NCBI RefSeq assembly: GCF_026625785.1
Contig: NZ_CP113063.1
Span: 1,736,001-1,800,000, forward strand
Direction: 5' to 3'
DNA from: Gordonia sp. SL306
GTDB lineage: Bacteria > Actinomycetota > Actinomycetes > Mycobacteriales > Mycobacteriaceae
DNA: 64,000 nt
The notes under the pieces were generated by a model that saw only the letters and a program-made list of their open reading frames with translations, did not search any database and had not been told where the DNA came from. Both the position numbers and the translations under genes were made by a program. Positions 17,395 through 26,567 of this stretch are shown piece after piece; positions within the stretch are counted from its first letter, which is position 1; each line of letters starts with the position of its first letter.

Positions 17395-18487
17395 GTTCGC
17401 GATCGGCCACGTCGTCGTCGCCCTGATCTCCAACTTTCCGCTGATCCTTGCCATGCGTTTCATCACCGCACTGGCCACAGGCGCGTTCTGGGCGGTCGCA
17501 GCCGTCGTCGCCGCGAAGGCCGTCGGGCCGAGGCTCAGCTCGCGGGCGCTTGGCATCGTCCTCGGCGGAGGCATGCTCGCCAACGTCGTCGGGGTACCGC
17601 TGGGCGCGTTTGCCGGACAGGCCATCGGCTGGCGCGGCCCGTTCTGGGCGCTGGCCGTACTCGCGCTGATCGCTGTGGTCCCCATCCTCAAGCAAGTGCC
17701 GGTCGAGGCCGGCGACGCACCGGTGCCCTCGGTCAGGTCCGAGGTCGCCGGTCTGCGGGACGTGCGGATCTGGCTTGTCCTCGGCGGCGCTGCGATCGTC
17801 TGCGGTTCCTCGCTGGCCGCCTACAGCTTCATCTCCCCGCTGCTGACCGAGAACACGGGCGTGGCCGCGTCGACCGTCCCGCTGGTGCTGCTCGTCTACG
17901 GCGTCGGCGCACTCATCGGCTCCAATCTCGGCGGACGCCTGGGCACCTACCGCCCCTACGGCGTGCTGTTCACCTCGGCGACCGCTACTTTCCTGGTCCT
18001 CATCGGTCTGGCTGTCTTCTCCCACTCGCCGGTCGCCACTGTGATCCTGGTGTTCCTGCTCGGTCTGTTCGGCATGTCGACCAACCCGATCTTGATCGGC
18101 AAGGCGGTCGGCTACGCCCAGCAGGCACCGACCCTGGCTTCCGCGCTCAGCACCTCGTCATTCAACGTGGGCACCGCAGTCGGCTCCTGGATTGCCGGGT
18201 TCGCGCTCGAATCGGCGCTAGGCGCGACCGGACCGGTCGTCGTGGGAGCAGCGATCGCGGCGCTGTACTTCCTCCCGCTGAGCGCATTGATCGTCATGGA
18301 CCGACGCGCCGAGCATCAACTCGTCGAGGGTGCCGGCCCGGACGGCACGCCGGTCGGAGGTCAGCTGCCGGTCTCGGTGCGTTGCTCGGCGAGGCCCGAC
18401 GCGGAGGCGCCGCGCTCCTCGCTGGCTGCCCAGGACGCGAGCACCTGCATACGCTCGGCCGATTGCGATCCGGGCTCCGCGGCGTAG
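17126..18487 (+). CDS. MFS drug-efflux transporter (Cmx/AraJ type)
   Basis: Major facilitator of the DHA1 family, about 12 hydrophobic segments, 453 aa. The first segment carries LAGGVFLMGTTEFLVAGILP and the loop after segment 2 has LKLPRRVALSLSL. Close relatives are chloramphenicol or sugar-efflux pumps; the substrate here is unknown. Start ATG 17126. The membrane part ends near IVMDRRAEH; the last 45 or so residues, rich in Arg and Ser, are encoded antisense to the 3' end of the XRE gene, an overlap of 127 bases. That tail is odd for the family and could come from loss of the original stop. Confidence 0.85.
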   Translation: MPEASARSAVDARLPLLIYVLAGGVFLMGTTEFLVAGILPEIAADIGVSVADAGLMITVFAIGMIIGTPLMAVATLKLPRRVALSLSLIVFAIGHVVVALISNFPLILAMRFITALATGAFWAVAAVVAAKAVGPRLSSRALGIVLGGGMLANVVGVPLGAFAGQAIGWRGPFWALAVLALIAVVPILKQVPVEAGDAPVPSVRSEVAGLRDVRIWLVLGGAAIVCGSSLAAYSFISPLLTENTGVAASTVPLVLLVYGVGALIGSNLGGRLGTYRPYGVLFTSATATFLVLIGLAVFSHSPVATVILVFLLGLFGMSTNPILIGKAVGYAQQAPTLASALSTSSFNVGTAVGSWIAGFALESALGATGPVVVGAAIAALYFLPLSALIVMDRRAEHQLVEGAGPDGTPVGGQLPVSVRCSARPDAEAPRSSLAAQDASTCIRSADCDPGSAA

Positions 18488-19263
18488 ACGGTGAGGATCA
18501 AGCCGGGCTCCGACTCCATCTCCATGCCCTCGTAGGCCAGCGTCATCTCACCGACCACCGAGTGATGGAAGGTCTTGAAACCCGTGCCATGGTGGCGAAC
18601 GTCGTGTGCGCCCCAGATACGGCGGAAATCCTCGTTCCGCGTCGAGAGCTCCCCGACCAGGTCGTGCAGCTCCTGGTTGTGCGGATCGCGGCCTGCCTCG
18701 GTCCGCAGGATCGACACTGTGATCTCGGCGAAGGAGTCCCAATCCGGATAGAAGTCGTAGGAGCGCCGGTCCAAAAAGGTGTACCGGGCAATATTGGGCG
18801 GCCGCCCGGGCATGTCGTAGACATCCTGGTAAAACGCCCGACCCAACGCATTCGCGGCCAGCAGGTCCATGCGGCCGTTCCGGACGAACGCCGGACCAGC
18901 CGTGACCGCGTCAAGTGTCCACTGCAGGCTCGGGTGCGGCGTCCAGCACTTCGGGCTGCGTCTGCGCGGCGACCTCTCGACCGCACTGGCCGCCTGCGCC
19001 AGGTCGAACAGGTGCGCGCGCTCGGCATCGTCAAGACACAACGCATTGGAGATCGCGTTGAGGACCTCCGGGGACGCACCGCCGATCGCGCCACGCTCCA
19101 GCTTGATGTAATACTCCACGCTCACGCCCGCGAGCGTGGCGACCTCATTGCGCCGCAGCCCGTCAACCCGCCGGTTCGTGCCCATGGGTAAGCCGACGTC
19201 CCTCGGATTCACCTTCGCGCGGCGGGAGGTCAGGAACTCGCGCACGTCCGCCCTGTTGTCCAT
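18361..19263 (-). CDS. XRE regulator with MmyB-type ligand domain (copy B)
   Basis: Regulator of 300 aa, same architecture as copy A: XRE helix-turn-helix (LRRNEVATLAGVSVEYYIKLERG) followed by an MmyB-like domain (ANALGRAFYQDVYDMPG, LVGELSTRNEDFR, HSVVGEMTL). The start ATG 19263 gives the family N-terminus MDNRADVREFLTSRRAK; the frame extends to 19320. It faces the MFS gene and overlaps its 3' end by 127 bases. It could control the MFS gene or the upstream CMD gene. Confidence 0.85.
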   Translation of the reverse strand: MDNRADVREFLTSRRAKVNPRDVGLPMGTNRRVDGLRRNEVATLAGVSVEYYIKLERGAIGGASPEVLNAISNALCLDDAERAHLFDLAQAASAVERSPRRRSPKCWTPHPSLQWTLDAVTAGPAFVRNGRMDLLAANALGRAFYQDVYDMPGRPPNIARYTFLDRRSYDFYPDWDSFAEITVSILRTEAGRDPHNQELHDLVGELSTRNEDFRRIWGAHDVRHHGTGFKTFHHSVVGEMTLAYEGMEMESEPGLILTVYAAEPGSQSAERMQVLASWAASEERGASASGLAEQRTETGS

Positions 19264-19386
19264 GTTTTCAACCGTAAGGCGGCGACCGATACCAGAGGGA
19301 GTCCTTCGCGGTACCTCCATCGACCGGAACCGCCTATCGCCGAATCGCAGGTCACCGCGAGCGTCGTCGACGCCCGCCCTGCGTGC

Positions 19387-19725
19387 TCAGCCTTCCTTCT
19401 CGATGACGTTCTTCAGCACCGTGGTGGCTCCCATGCCGTTGGGCCAGCCGGCGTAGAACGCCAGGTGCAGGAGAGCTTCCTTCAGCTCGTCGTCGGTCAC
19501 GCCGTTCTGGCGAGCGAAAGCGAGATGGAACTGCAGTTGGTCGGTCTTTCCCATGGCGGTCAGCGCCGCCACCGTGACGAGGCTGCGGTCGCGCTTGGAC
19601 AGGTCCGCGCGCTCCCAGACCTCGTCGAAGAGGACCGTGTCGGTGTAGTGGACCATCCCGGGCGCGAAGTCCCCGAAGGCGTTCTTCCCGCCGGTCCAGC
19701 CAGTGCTCTGCTCCTCATTGCTCAT
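19387..19725 (-). CDS. Carboxymuconolactone decarboxylase family protein
   Basis: CMD/AhpD-fold protein of 112 aa, about the normal length. Core motifs: SLVTVAALTAMGKTDQLQFH and GVTDDELKEALLHLAFYAGWPN. Only a single-copy domain is present and no CxxC pair is seen, so it is not a peroxidase of the AhpD type. The start ATG 19725 has GGAG upstream; the long frame to 19962 is unnecessary. CMD proteins often occur with the cupin and aldo-keto reductase types found at 20507-22810, which supports a shared pathway. Confidence 0.83.
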   Translation of the reverse strand: MSNEEQSTGWTGGKNAFGDFAPGMVHYTDTVLFDEVWERADLSKRDRSLVTVAALTAMGKTDQLQFHLAFARQNGVTDDELKEALLHLAFYAGWPNGMGATTVLKNVIEKEG

Positions 19726-19892
19726 GCCAGCTCCATCGATGCGTGGGTTGTTGTGCGTTCGCCCTCCATGCAACCCGTGATTGCGCGCCCGTGGGAGTCC
19801 CTGTCGTGAGGGGGTACTGGCAGGGTCTGGCATGGATGGCGCGAAGGGCCTTGACTCGATGTATGAGCACTCGTGGACCGCGCAGCAGCGTC

Positions 19893-21493
<1,601 letters not shown>

Positions 21494-21521
21494 TCCGACG
21501 AAGAGAATTGAAGGAGACGAC

Positions 21522-21956
21522 ATGAACGACAACGGATTCGATCAGATCTTCCCGCTCGGGGAGGAGAACGACGCCTACGCGCAGTATTTCATCGGCCAGA
21601 GCTACCTGGCTCCACTCACCTCCGGGAGCGTTCCCGTCAGCAACGTCTCGTTCGAGCCGGGCTGTCGCAACAACTGGCACATCCACCACGGCACCGGCGG
21701 CGGCGGTGACCAGATCCTGCTGAGCACGGCGGGCAGCGGCTGGTATCAGGCCGAGGGTGAGGACCCGATCAGCCTGGAGCCGGGAACGGTGATCCGCGTC
21801 CCGGCGGGCACGAAGCACTGGCATGGCGCGAAGGCGGATTCGTGGTTCTCCCACGTCGCCTTCATCACCCCGGGCGAAGGTGTCAGCAACGAATGGCTCG
21901 AGCCCGTCGCCGACGATGTGTACGCAGAGCTGCCGAAGAACGGAGAGAAGGCATGA
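21522..21956 (+). CDS. Cupin of the (R)-mandelonitrile lyase-like group
   Basis: Single-domain cupin of 144 aa. Metal ligands are visible in NNWHIHHGTGGGGDQILL (two His and Gln) and KHWHGAKADSWFSH. This motif set is that of the manganese-binding cupins related to bacterial hydroxynitrile lyases and of cupins that travel with CMD and AKR proteins. ATG 21522 follows AAGGAG. The stop overlaps the next start (ATGA). The true reaction is unknown; hydroxynitrile lyase activity in relatives may be a side activity. Confidence 0.82.
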   Translation: MNDNGFDQIFPLGEENDAYAQYFIGQSYLAPLTSGSVPVSNVSFEPGCRNNWHIHHGTGGGGDQILLSTAGSGWYQAEGEDPISLEPGTVIRVPAGTKHWHGAKADSWFSHVAFITPGEGVSNEWLEPVADDVYAELPKNGEKA

Positions 21957-22810
21957 CCATCCTGACCGAGAACTACACCCTTTCGAACGGCCTCGAGATC
22001 CCCAAGCTGGGGCTGGGAACCTGGTTCATCGACGACGACAAGGCCGCCGATGCCGTCCGCGCGGCCGTGGAGATCGGGTACCGCAACATCGACACCGCCC
22101 AGGCATACGGCAACGAGCGCGGCGTCGGCGAGGGCGTGCGCATCTCCGGCGCGGCCCGCGACGACCTGTTCGTGTCCACGAAGCTGGCCGCCGAGATCAA
22201 GGACTACGAAGGCGCGGCCGCGGCGATCGACGGATCGCTGGCCGCGCTGGGTCTGGAGCACATCGACCTGATGTTGATCCACAGCCCGCAACCGTGGGAC
22301 GACTTCCGCGGCGGTGACTACGCCGACGGCAACCGCCAGGCGTGGCGGGCCCTCGAAAACGCCCACAACGCCGGCAAGATCCGTGCCATCGGGGTGTCGA
22401 ACTTCCAGCAGCACGACCTGGAGAACATACTGCCGACTGCGACCGTCGTCCCGCACGTGAACCAGCTGCTCGTACATGCCGGCAACACTCCGTCCGAGCT
22501 GATCGCATACTGCGAGGGCAAGGACATCCTCGTGGAGGCGTACTCGCCGATCGCCCATGGAGAGATCCTCGAGAACCCCGTCGTGCAGGCGATGGCCGAG
22601 AAGTACGGCGTGACCGTCCCGCAACTATGCATCCGCTACACGCTGCAGCTGGGCGCGGTGTCACTGCCGAAGACCGCCAACCCCGAGCACATGCGCTCCA
22701 ACGCCGCGGTCGACTTCGAGATCTCAGAGGCAGACATGGGCGCGCTGCGCGACCTGCACGCTCAGGACTACGGCGAGTCCAGCGCGTTCCCCGTCTACAG
22801 CGGCAAGTAG
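21953..22810 (+). CDS. Aldo-keto reductase (2,5-diketo-D-gluconate reductase-like)
   Basis: AKR5-type reductase of 285 aa. Signatures: the N-terminal LGLGTWFIDDD, IGYRNIDTAQAYGNERGVG with catalytic Asp and Tyr, STKLAAE with the Lys, LMLIHSPQPW with the His, and SLPKTANPEH in the NADPH-binding loop. Start ATG 21953 overlaps the cupin stop; GGAGAG lies upstream. Its 3' end overlaps that of the broken XRE gene by 16 bases. It is the second reductase of the operon and differs in subfamily from the first. Confidence 0.87.
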   Translation: MTILTENYTLSNGLEIPKLGLGTWFIDDDKAADAVRAAVEIGYRNIDTAQAYGNERGVGEGVRISGAARDDLFVSTKLAAEIKDYEGAAAAIDGSLAALGLEHIDLMLIHSPQPWDDFRGGDYADGNRQAWRALENAHNAGKIRAIGVSNFQQHDLENILPTATVVPHVNQLLVHAGNTPSELIAYCEGKDILVEAYSPIAHGEILENPVVQAMAEKYGVTVPQLCIRYTLQLGAVSLPKTANPEHMRSNAAVDFEISEADMGALRDLHAQDYGESSAFPVYSGK

Positions 22811-23392
22811 GAGCGATCCGCCGCGGACGCCCTCGCCGACGGACCGTCCGTCCCGAACGTCAGCTCGGCCAGAAAACGCATCCGCGGATCCGACGGGGTG
22901 TTCGGCTCAGCGCTATAGGCCGTCAGGGTCAGCCCCTGCTGTGCAGGGAGGCTCAGCGCATCAAAGCTGAGGCGTAGCTCGCCGACCACCGGATGCCGAA
23001 AGTCCTTGTAGCCACACTGGTGCAGGCGCACGTCGTGCTGGGCCCAGAGCGCGCGGAACTCCTCGGAACGGGTGGACAGCTCTCCGACGAGCTCGGTCAG
23101 CTGCTCATTGGAGGGGTCGCGTCCGGCCTCGGTGTGCAAGAGGGCGACAGACGTTTCAGCGGCTTTCCGCCAATCGGGGTAGAGCCGGTGCGCACCCTCG
23201 TCGAGGAAGCAGAAGCGCGCCATGTTCACCGGCCGCTCGGTGCTCACGAAGGCCTCGGAGTAGAGCATCTGGCCCAGGGCGTTGATCGCCAGGACGTCCA
23301 GGCGGCCGTTGCGGATGAAGGCCGGTGCCCTCGGGGAGCAACTTCGCGCGGCGGGTCACCAGAAACTCCCGAATCTCGGCTCGATTGTCCAT
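22795..23392 (-). pseudogene. XRE/MmyB regulator with internal deletion (copy D)
   Basis: The family N-terminus MDNRAEIREFLVTRRAKLLPEGT is intact from ATG 23392, but it then joins directly, in the wrong frame, to the start of the ligand domain (PAFIRNGRLDVLAINALGQML in the other frame). About 80 codons with the helix-turn-helix core are gone. The rest of the ligand domain (RFCFLDEGAHRLYPDWR, LVGELSTRSEEFRALW, HPVVGELRLSF) is open to the stop at 22795. It is convergent with the AKR operon. Confidence 0.82.
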
Positions 23393-23496
23393 GTATTCAA
23401 CGGTGGTCGCGAAACGTGGGCGGCCTCGGCAGTGCCTGGCACGGGTCCTGAAAGGTTCTCCGACCCATCCTTGACCCCCACCCGCTCGTCATTTAT

Positions 23497-23513
23497 TGTT
23501 TTCCATACAAACA
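23497..23513. promoter_or_regulatory. Dyad TGTTT-N7-AAACA, likely TetR operator
   Basis: A 17-base inverted repeat just 15 bases before the TetR start at 23529, in the only AT-rich patch of this interval. Position and symmetry suit autorepression by the TetR protein, which precedes the AidB-like gene. Confidence 0.55.
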
Positions 23514-23528
23514 CTTGACGAGGTGGCG

Positions 23529-24206
23529 ATGACCAGCGCAAACGGACGCGGAACGCGTGAAGCCGGTAAGGCGACACGTCGCGCATTGCTGTCCGCGGCC
23601 ACCGAGGTGTTCGTCGAGCAGGGCGAGACGGCGTCCATCGCGCAGATCTGCCAGCGGGCCGGGGCCTACCCGAACCAGGTCACGTATTACTTCGGCTCCA
23701 AGGAGCAACTCTTCGTCGAGGTGGCGTGTGCGGCGGTACTGCGCGCCGGCCGGCACGCCGAGGATGCCGCCGCGTCGGCCACCACGGTGCGCGAGTACAC
23801 CAACACCCTGGTGAGTTCGCTGCTCGGTGCGCAGGCCCGCAACGTCGAACTCTTCACGACTGCCATGCTCCTCGTCTCGCGTCGCGCGGATCTCCGGGAC
23901 AGCATCAGCGATACGCTGCGCACCCTCCACGAACGTGGCGAAGAGGCCCTGATGCGCACCCTGGTCCGGACCGGCTGGCAACTGCGCGCCGAGATAGGGG
24001 TGGAGGCAAAAGCGTTCTGGTCGGCGATCTTCGGGCTCATCGTCCAAAAGGCCGCGACCGGGCCCGATTTCGACGACAACCTCGAAGATGCTGTCGCAGT
24101 GATCTTCACGAATCTGCAGATACCGGAGCAGGTTCTCGATCGAACTTTGGCGGGTGGTCTCGATACGCCACTCACTTCGTTCGCGGCTACTCGACCAGCG
24201 ACGTGA
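23529..24206 (+). CDS. TetR-family regulator
   Basis: Regulator of 225 aa with an N-terminal helix-turn-helix (SIAQICQRAGAYPNQVTYYFGSKEQLF) and a C-terminal ligand domain resembling the AidB-associated TetR group. ATG 23529 is preferred over TTG 23496. The last 17 or so codons (from LAGGLDTPLTS) lie inside a copy of the palindromic genome repeat at 24158-24206, so the natural C-terminus was probably replaced by repeat sequence. The AidB-like gene follows 39 bases later; repression of both is likely. Confidence 0.85.
   Translation: MTSANGRGTREAGKATRRALLSAATEVFVEQGETASIAQICQRAGAYPNQVTYYFGSKEQLFVEVACAAVLRAGRHAEDAAASATTVREYTNTLVSSLLGAQARNVELFTTAMLLVSRRADLRDSISDTLRTLHERGEEALMRTLVRTGWQLRAEIGVEAKAFWSAIFGLIVQKAATGPDFDDNLEDAVAVIFTNLQIPEQVLDRTLAGGLDTPLTSFAATRPAT
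24158..24206. repeat. GTCTCGATACG intergenic repeat, copy 1
   Basis: The stretch beginning TGGTCTCGATACGCC and ending GGCTACTCGACCAGCG matches the pair of copies at 57084-57199. Here it is read through as the end of the TetR gene. Confidence 0.7.
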
Positions 24207-24245
24207 GCCCATGGCACTCGACCAGCGAGATGAGAAGGAAACACG

Positions 24246-25928
24246 ATGACGCAGTCCGACACCCACACCACACCGCAGCCCCACGTCACGCACACGGTGC
24301 TCAACCAGTCCGCGCCCCGTCGCGACATCAACGAATATGAACTCAACACCGTTCTCCGCGAGGCCGTTCAACGCCACGACGGCGGATGGGCCGACGACGA
24401 GCTGCGCGAGATCGGCGCCCTGGTCGGCAGCGAACAGTTCCAGCACGACGCCCACCTGGCCAACACGATCACGCCCGAGTTGCACACCCACGATCGGTGG
24501 GGCAACCGGGTCGACGAGGTCGAGTACCACCCCGCGTACCACCGGATCATCTCCGCGTCGATCGCCCACGGCTCGCACACCCGCTGCTGGGCCGACCCGC
24601 AGCCCGGTTCCCATGTGGTGCGGGCCGCCGGATTCATGATGTTCGGTCAGATCGAGCCGGGCCACGCCTGCCCGGTGTCGATGACCCATGCGGTGATCCC
24701 ATCGCTCGAACTACAGCCCGACGTCGCCGCGCAGTGGGTTCCGAAGGCCCTGTCCCGCAGCTACTCTCCCGACCTCTCTGCCGACAAGCAGTCGGCGATC
24801 TTCGGGATGTCGATGACCGAGAAGCAGGGCGGCTCCGATGTCCGCGCCAACACCACGGTCGCCAAGCCAGTCGCAGGCGGTGGTCCCGGCGCCGAATATC
24901 TGCTCACGGGCCACAAGTGGTTCTGCTCGGCCCCGATGTCGGATGCATTCCTGGTGTTGGCGCAGGCGGAAGGCCCCGCAGGTGAAGGCCTTTCGTGCTT
25001 CCTGCTGCCCCGGGTGCTGCCGGACGGTACCCGCAACGTCTTCCGCATCCAGCGGCTGAAGAACAAACTCGGCAACAAGTCGAACGCGTCGTCGGAGATC
25101 GAGCTCGACGGCACCGTCGCGGTGATGATCGGGGAGCCGGGCCGCGGCGTGCGGACCATCATCGAGATGGTCGCCCAGACCCGCCTGGACTGCGTCCTCG
25201 GCAGTGCATCCGGCATGCGGCAATCCGTCGCCGAGGCGGTCTGGCACGCTCGCCACCGCGCCGCGTTCGGTGCGACGCTCGCCGATCAGCCCGCGATGGC
25301 CGCCGTACTCGCCGATCTTTCGCTGGAATCCGAAGCCGCGACGGTCACTGCGATCCGTCTGGCCCGCGCCCACGACGAGGACGCCGACGACCAGGAGCGC
25401 GCCTTCCGGCGACTCGCCACCGCGGTCGCGAAGTACTGGATCTGCAAGCGCGGCCCGCACCACTCCTACGAAGCGCTGGAGTGCCTGGGCGGCAACGGTT
25501 ACACCGAGGATTTCCCGCTCGCGATGCGGTACCGCGAACAGCCGGTGATGGCCGTGTGGGAGGGGTCGGGCAACGTGATCGCGCTTGATGTGTTGAGGGC
25601 GATGACCCGTGAGCCCGAGTCGGTGGCGGCATTCGATGCCGAGATCTCCCTGGCCCGCGGGTCGAACCGGACCCTCGACACCCATCTCGACAGCCTGCGC
25701 GACCACCTCGGCGAGCTCTCCCGCCTCGACGCGGCATCGGCGCAACGGCGCGCCCGTTCCGTCGTGGAGTCGATGGCCCTTGCCCTCGAAGCGTCTCTGC
25801 TCGTACGGTTCTCACCGGCACCGGTGGCCGACGCGTTCATCGCGGCCCGCCTCGGCGAGGACCGCAACTTCGAATACGGCGCGCTGCCGGACGGCGCCGA
25901 CCTGTCCGCCATCCTCGAAAGGCACTGA
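24246..25928 (+). CDS. AidB-like acyl-CoA dehydrogenase family flavoprotein
   Basis: FAD protein of 560 aa matching the AidB branch of acyl-CoA dehydrogenases, longer than classical members because of an extra C-terminal region. Motifs: FGMSMTEKQGGSDVRANTT (FAD/substrate loop), ECLGGNGYTED, and the AidB-type VWEGSGNVIALDVLR, where the catalytic Glu of acyl-CoA dehydrogenases is replaced by this context. E. coli AidB belongs to the alkylation response and binds DNA. Start ATG 24246 has AAGGAA upstream. Here it is downstream of a TetR gene, not Ada, so control differs from E. coli. Confidence 0.87.
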   Translation: MTQSDTHTTPQPHVTHTVLNQSAPRRDINEYELNTVLREAVQRHDGGWADDELREIGALVGSEQFQHDAHLANTITPELHTHDRWGNRVDEVEYHPAYHRIISASIAHGSHTRCWADPQPGSHVVRAAGFMMFGQIEPGHACPVSMTHAVIPSLELQPDVAAQWVPKALSRSYSPDLSADKQSAIFGMSMTEKQGGSDVRANTTVAKPVAGGGPGAEYLLTGHKWFCSAPMSDAFLVLAQAEGPAGEGLSCFLLPRVLPDGTRNVFRIQRLKNKLGNKSNASSEIELDGTVAVMIGEPGRGVRTIIEMVAQTRLDCVLGSASGMRQSVAEAVWHARHRAAFGATLADQPAMAAVLADLSLESEAATVTAIRLARAHDEDADDQERAFRRLATAVAKYWICKRGPHHSYEALECLGGNGYTEDFPLAMRYREQPVMAVWEGSGNVIALDVLRAMTREPESVAAFDAEISLARGSNRTLDTHLDSLRDHLGELSRLDAASAQRRARSVVESMALALEASLLVRFSPAPVADAFIAARLGEDRNFEYGALPDGADLSAILERH

Positions 25929-25936
25929 CCCGCGGC

Positions 25937-26009
25937 CATTCTCGCTCACCGATCTCGTTCCCGCTCATCCCGCAGGATGCGCGGGACCGGAATGGGTGAG
26001 CGGGACCCC
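25937..26009. repeat. 73-bp palindromic intergenic element, copy 1
   Basis: Ungapped match to 26481-26553 with about a dozen differences. Each copy folds into a hairpin with arms of about 30 bases (CCCGCTCATCC pairs with GGATGCGCGGG at the centre; CGCTCACC pairs with GGTGAGCG outside). It separates aidB-like and DUF1330 genes and may also end transcription. Confidence 0.75.
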
Positions 26010-26041
26010 GACCGAAACCACCCGACCCACGGAGGCGTCCC

Positions 26042-26476
26042 ATCAGCACCGAACTCCCACCCACCGACCGCCGCGCCGTCGACCCACGCAAGGGCCAGTT
26101 CGGGCAGCTGTCCGAGCTACCGGCCGACCAACCCGTCACCATGCTCAACCTGCTCCGGTTCCGCGATGTCGCCGACTATTCGCAGGCCGACGACATCGCG
26201 CCCGCACAGCCGATCTCCGGCGCCGAGGCCTACCGTCTGTACACCAAGGCGGCCACGGCGCACCTCGACAAGACCGGCGCGGAGGTGGTGCTGCACGGCG
26301 ATTGTGGACCCACCGTGATCGGTCCCGACGACGAGCGCTGGGATTCGATCCTGGTGGTCCGCTACCCCAACCCGAACGCGTTCCGGCAGATGGTCACCAC
26401 TCCTGACTACCAATTCATCGCTCGCCATCGCACCGCGGCGATCGCCGACTCGCGGCTGATCGCGACGTCCGCGTAG
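26042..26476 (+). CDS. DUF1330 protein with an apparent ATC start codon
   Basis: DUF1330-type protein of 144 aa: QLSELPADQPVTMLNLLRFRDVADY, GAEAYRLYTKAA, the middle DERWDSILVVRYPNPNAFRQM and the end RTAAIADSRLIATSA. The first ATG in frame (26141) would cut off the conserved N-terminal strand. Upstream to the in-frame stop at 25997 there is no ATG, GTG or TTG, but ATC at 26042 stands six bases after a perfect GGAGG and opens the frame as I/M-STELPP. So translation probably begins at ATC, or an ATG was mutated recently. The function is unknown; relatives are dimeric ferredoxin-like folds. Confidence 0.7.
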   Translation: MSTELPPTDRRAVDPRKGQFGQLSELPADQPVTMLNLLRFRDVADYSQADDIAPAQPISGAEAYRLYTKAATAHLDKTGAEVVLHGDCGPTVIGPDDERWDSILVVRYPNPNAFRQMVTTPDYQFIARHRTAAIADSRLIATSA

Positions 26477-26480
26477 CCTT

Positions 26481-26553
26481 CCCGATTCCCGCTCAGCGAT
26501 TCCGTTCCCGCGCACCCGGCAGGATGAGCGGGAACGGAATGGCTGAGCGGGAC
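26481..26553. repeat. 73-bp palindromic intergenic element, copy 2
   Basis: Second copy of the element at 25937-26009, on the other side of the DUF1330 gene, in the same orientation. It ends 15 bases before the convergent oxidase gene and could serve as a bidirectional terminator. Confidence 0.75.
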
Positions 26554-26567
26554 CTGTCCCTGAGCGA

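Noticed and set aside
18868..19110. Small + frame antisense to XRE copy B
   Set aside because: Lies fully within a well-supported gene on the other strand.
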